Below are positions 24,701 to 26,020 of a stretch of 26,020 nucleotides of DNA, one piece after another. The translations under genes and the position numbers were made by a program. Below the pieces are notes generated by a model, which worked only from the letters and a program-made list of their open reading frames with translations, ran no database searches and was not told the origin of the DNA. Source of the stretch: an uncultured Ruminococcus sp. (GTDB lineage Bacteria; Bacillota; Clostridia; Oscillospirales; Ruminococcaceae); assembly GCA_937910385.1 (NCBI GenBank), contig CALEPT010000206.1:1-26020 (forward strand). The letters run 5' to 3'. How positions within the stretch are numbered: the stretch's first letter is position 1; every line of letters begins with the position of its first letter.

Positions 24701-25674
24701 CTGCTGATACTGATACAGGTGATGATGATGCCGTATCTGCTGCTGATACTGATACAGGTGATGATGATGCCGCATCAGCTGCTGATACTGATACAGAGAC
24801 TGGCAGCGATAGCAACACAGATAATGCAGGGGAAACGGACGGCGCATCCCCTGCATCAGCCACAGAAACCGAAAGTGCCGAAGCAGGTACGAGTGAACCT
24901 GCCGCCACAGAGAATATTACGGAAGCTCAAGATGATTTGCCGATAAATGATTCTCAAAAAAATGAAAGTGATAATGATAGTGCGGTATCCGATACTGATA
25001 GAAAAACCGGCAGCGATAGCAGTGCGAATACTGCCAGGGGAACAAAGAGCGCATCCTTTGCAACAAATGCAGGCTCCGGAAGTGCTGCAGCAGCCACAAC
25101 AGAATCCGCTGCCACAGGTAATACTGCTGCTGATTCGTCACCGACAGTTTCTCAGATAGTCTCGGTCGGAGACACCGTCACGGCATCAGACTCCGATGCT
25201 AAGTACACAGTGACATCCGCCGATGACAAGACCGTGGCATATGCGGGTGACTCTACCAGCAAGGGCAATGTAAAGATAGCGTCCACCGTAACCACAGATA
25301 GCGGCGCGATCTACACGGTGACATCAATCGCGTCCAAAGCCTTTGCGGGAAACAAAAATATTACTTCCGTCACCCTGCCGAATACGGTAACGACCATCGG
25401 CAGCGGCGCATTTAAGAACTGCACTAAACTGAAGAAAGTCACGCTATCAAAAAAGATAAAGACTATAGGCAAGAACGCATTTTCGGGCGACAAGAACCTA
25501 AAGACCATTACTATAAAGAGCACGAAGCTAAAGAGCGTAGGAAAGAATGCCTTTAAGAATGTTCCGAAGACCGCGGTCATAAAGGTGCCAAAAAAACAAA
25601 AGGCGGCATATACGAAGCTCCTTAGGAACGCGGGAATTAAGGGGAAGATAATAATAGCGACGCAAAAAAGCTGA
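21715..25674 (+). CDS. Secreted lamin-tail / CotH-kinase / BspA-type LRR surface protein
   Basis: A 1319-residue protein. ATG 21715 has AGGAGG at 21699-21704. An in-frame ATG at 21619 lies inside the IS and would add 32 spurious residues. The signal segment (HALLVICGVVVALFAAAVYG) is followed by a lamin-tail domain (about 44-190: SHSFIELFNPTDKEIDLSGW). A CotH domain spans about 333-700, with KIRGNST and KKPYNIKF (about 381-400), KKWVLLADCFDPTLMRNEM, GLYLLAEKLE and PAWDFD (Asp 590, Asp 592), the expected kinase-like landmarks. A linker region with Cys-rich beta modules follows, then acidic 13-residue repeats, a Ser/Thr/Ala-rich stalk, and BspA-type LRR_5 repeats (about 1200-1310: SKAFAGN, GSGAFKNC, GKNAF). 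CotH proteins phosphorylate secreted partners in spore coats; here a surface role is likely. Domain style and higher GC suggest a Lachnospiraceae-like source. The 3' end is frameshifted relative to a further domain. Confidence 0.88.
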   Translation: MERKRENKNPFHALLVICGVVVALFAAAVYGADEARADSYDVNEPHVLVNQVYGNGAAKDALVSHSFIELFNPTDKEIDLSGWSVQYRSSKTGNQADSWAKLNLEGSIPANGSFLIRCNESDKSTKKLSIDSYDMSWDQVIYNKGVSVVLLSSTEQIPNESVVFDNNSNQPVVSGYVDMLSVSGGDGITEQAVSFYEGEAPAFQTKNIAVRRNSFADTDNNATDAASVNYKSISDSNLESLRPRSSNDGSWGEYSEEGIRETLLSDIAAKKAIIPKYYHEYCTESSAEALDAVLEEANDDALEDMSNEELETLLTSLNTAVAELSYNYDGTLPQIYISTDKGDGTSYGTTLTKSVGYVSSRVAVTYAGGELAVDDPSAQIKIRGNSTSGGAKKPYNIKFGKKQDLFGLGKAKKWVLLADCFDPTLMRNEMGLDLAEKLGLSATPGHRKVEVWIDGKYNGLYLLAEKLEADSNRVNIDTKNGDFLLELDSESRIESGNIYLHTPVQNRFFRLRDPEDNVSDEDIEAIKTTMGTFETALSSGDYDNISPLIDEESFAAYYLLNEYMKTVDFSGLSVYFYCKDGVLYAGPAWDFDLSTGNAGPSYGSSQYTLSRYDTARAAYCQYFSYLMKYEGFRNKVYEKYNSSKEFFSDIYAEGGWIDRFLEKYSDGVARNYAEGVWTVSKVYSGLARTPDATYEENVEYLRDWCEHRTAWLESYVGETTPKGFIQKEDGLYFTYGGTTTERGLIFYDNEYYYVIENGKVVTGQSYEVTTTNDLLKPNGEEAFPNGIYDFDEVGRLQVPVSYENVVEVPEVEATCVQVGVTRHWIIERTGGLYLDAECTTAVTKDDIVRDTVPHTAEIDSSIPPTCTVAGLTEGSHCRVCDEVLEAQQEMEALGHDYSISYNWSEDGTTCTAKAVCSRDEEHVISETVNSTAKVKNTPTTDMKGTTTYTAYFTNALFLVQSKDIEDIPAIAAAADGDDISDSDSGIDTGDDDAVSAADTDTGDDDAVSAADTDTGDDDAASAADTDTETGSDSNTDNAGETDGASPASATETESAEAGTSEPAATENITEAQDDLPINDSQKNESDNDSAVSDTDRKTGSDSSANTARGTKSASFATNAGSGSAAAATTESAATGNTAADSSPTVSQIVSVGDTVTASDSDAKYTVTSADDKTVAYAGDSTSKGNVKIASTVTTDSGAIYTVTSIASKAFAGNKNITSVTLPNTVTTIGSGAFKNCTKLKKVTLSKKIKTIGKNAFSGDKNLKTITIKSTKLKSVGKNAFKNVPKTAVIKVPKKQKAAYTKLLRNAGIKGKIIIATQKS
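24673..24789 (+). repeat. Three tandem 39-bp repeats in the CotH gene stalk
   Basis: Three in-frame copies of a 39-base unit beginning GATACAGGTGATGATGATGC at 24673, 24712 and 24751. They encode DTGDDDAVSAADT (third copy Ala-Ser instead of Val-Ser). They form an acidic, probably length-variable spacer. Confidence 0.9.
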
Positions 25675-25841
25675 CCGCCACCACTACAAAGGACTACCTT
25701 AAAAATGCCAAGGGCAAAAAAGCCACCTTTAAAAAAGGCAAGACCTATTACGTTCGTGTCCGCGCCTACGCCAAGGATTCCTCCGGCGCGAAGGTTTATG
25801 GTAATTGGTCAGACACCAAGAGCGTGACGATAAAGAAATAA
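25641..25841 (+). pseudogene. Out-of-frame fibronectin-like C-terminal tail of the CotH protein
   Basis: This frame reads ...DAKKLTATTKDYLKN, then KGKTYYVRVRAYAKDSSG and YGNWSDTKSVTIKK, then stop. It is the second half of the FN3-like module common at the C-terminus of Lachnospiraceae surface proteins. It has no start codon and is in a different frame from the CotH gene, whose stop is at 25672-25674. One extra A in the A6 tract at 25664-25669 would join the two frames. A one-base deletion is therefore the simplest explanation; a larger deletion that removed the first half of the module is also possible. Confidence 0.7.
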
Positions 25842-25870
25842 AATCAAAGTTAATATGGTGATTCAAAGAA

Positions 25871-25903
25871 ATGTCCGGGAGAAAGAACTTCCGGACATTT
25901 TTT
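25871..25903 (+). terminator. Rho-independent terminator after the CotH gene
   Basis: A perfect 8-bp stem, ATGTCCGG (25871-25878) with CCGGACAT (25891-25898), followed by TTTTT and more T. It lies 30 bases after the stop codon of the frameshifted tail, which supports that later stop as the original gene end. Confidence 0.85.
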
Positions 25904-25955
25904 ATTTCCAAAGGCGTATATGAGGATGTTCGAGTTATGTCAACTTGACAAAATC

Positions 25956-26020
25956 GGGGGAGACTGTCCGAAAACTAGCTCCGTCCTATAATAAACAGGG
26001 TAGATACATTCGTGATAAAA
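25956..26020 (+). mobile_element. Left end of a second IS1182 copy, cut by the window edge
   Basis: Positions 25956-26020 match 19560-19624 with a single C-to-T difference in the terminal repeat (25965), and have the same orientation. Only the first 65 bases are visible. Five G again precede the repeat. Confidence 0.9.

Noticed and set aside
24673..24789. Tandem 39-bp repeats considered as a CRISPR-like array
   Set aside because: The units abut with no spacers and encode an in-frame acidic peptide repeat.
24402..24908. Minus-strand Ser/Ala/Val-rich frame in the CotH gene
   Set aside because: It is the mirror of the acidic 39-bp repeats and has no independent signal.

Overview
The window looks like an accessory, surface-protein-rich region of an uncultured, low-GC anaerobic bacterium. 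Three large secreted proteins end in a Gly-rich stretch plus Cys, a hydrophobic helix and a short basic tail. This layout matches the Synergist-CTERM sorting signal, so a member of the Synergistota is the best guess for the host of positions 1-19560. That rests on motif recognition only. No rRNA, tRNA, CRISPR array or core metabolic gene is visible.

Layout. 73-3366: a lipoprotein with two InlB-type B repeats, a von Willebrand A domain and Ca-binding TSP3-like repeats, followed by a clear terminator. 3459-11512: a tightly packed plus-strand operon of five envelope genes: an LRR/Ig adhesin, an LRR + C-type lectin + papain-like protease gene broken by a 7-bp tandem duplication, a transglutaminase-like protein, an SH3 membrane protein and a DUF6273 membrane protein. 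11695-12489: a short FtsZ-family paralogue that has lost its GTP-binding loops. 12490-13975: scrapyard with IS256-like ends, an Rpn/PD-(D/E)XK transposase-like gene on the minus strand, and a decayed IS200/IS605 tail with an omega-RNA-like hairpin. 13976-19420 (minus): a 1814-residue LRR protein that reads as two surface proteins fused end to end, each with its own signal peptide and sorting tail.

19565-21659 is a complete IS1182-type insertion sequence with terminal and sub-terminal inverted repeats. It is followed by a Lachnospiraceae-style CotH/lamin-tail/BspA-LRR surface protein (21715-25674) of visibly higher GC, a frameshifted fibronectin-like tail and a terminator. The first 65 bases of a second, same-orientation copy of the IS end the window. 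The CotH gene is therefore bracketed by direct IS copies: either a composite transposon that moved between phyla, or an assembly join made at the repeat.

How the genes may work together (inference): the 3459-11512 operon would make a cell-surface adhesion and protein-processing set, with LRR/lectin binding modules displayed through the C-terminal tail beside two papain-fold thiol enzymes (a C1 protease and a transglutaminase-like protein) and two membrane proteins. The most novel items are the GTPase-dead FtsZ paralogue, the double-tailed fusion protein, the 7-bp ON/OFF-like duplication in the protease, and the IS-bracketed CotH gene.
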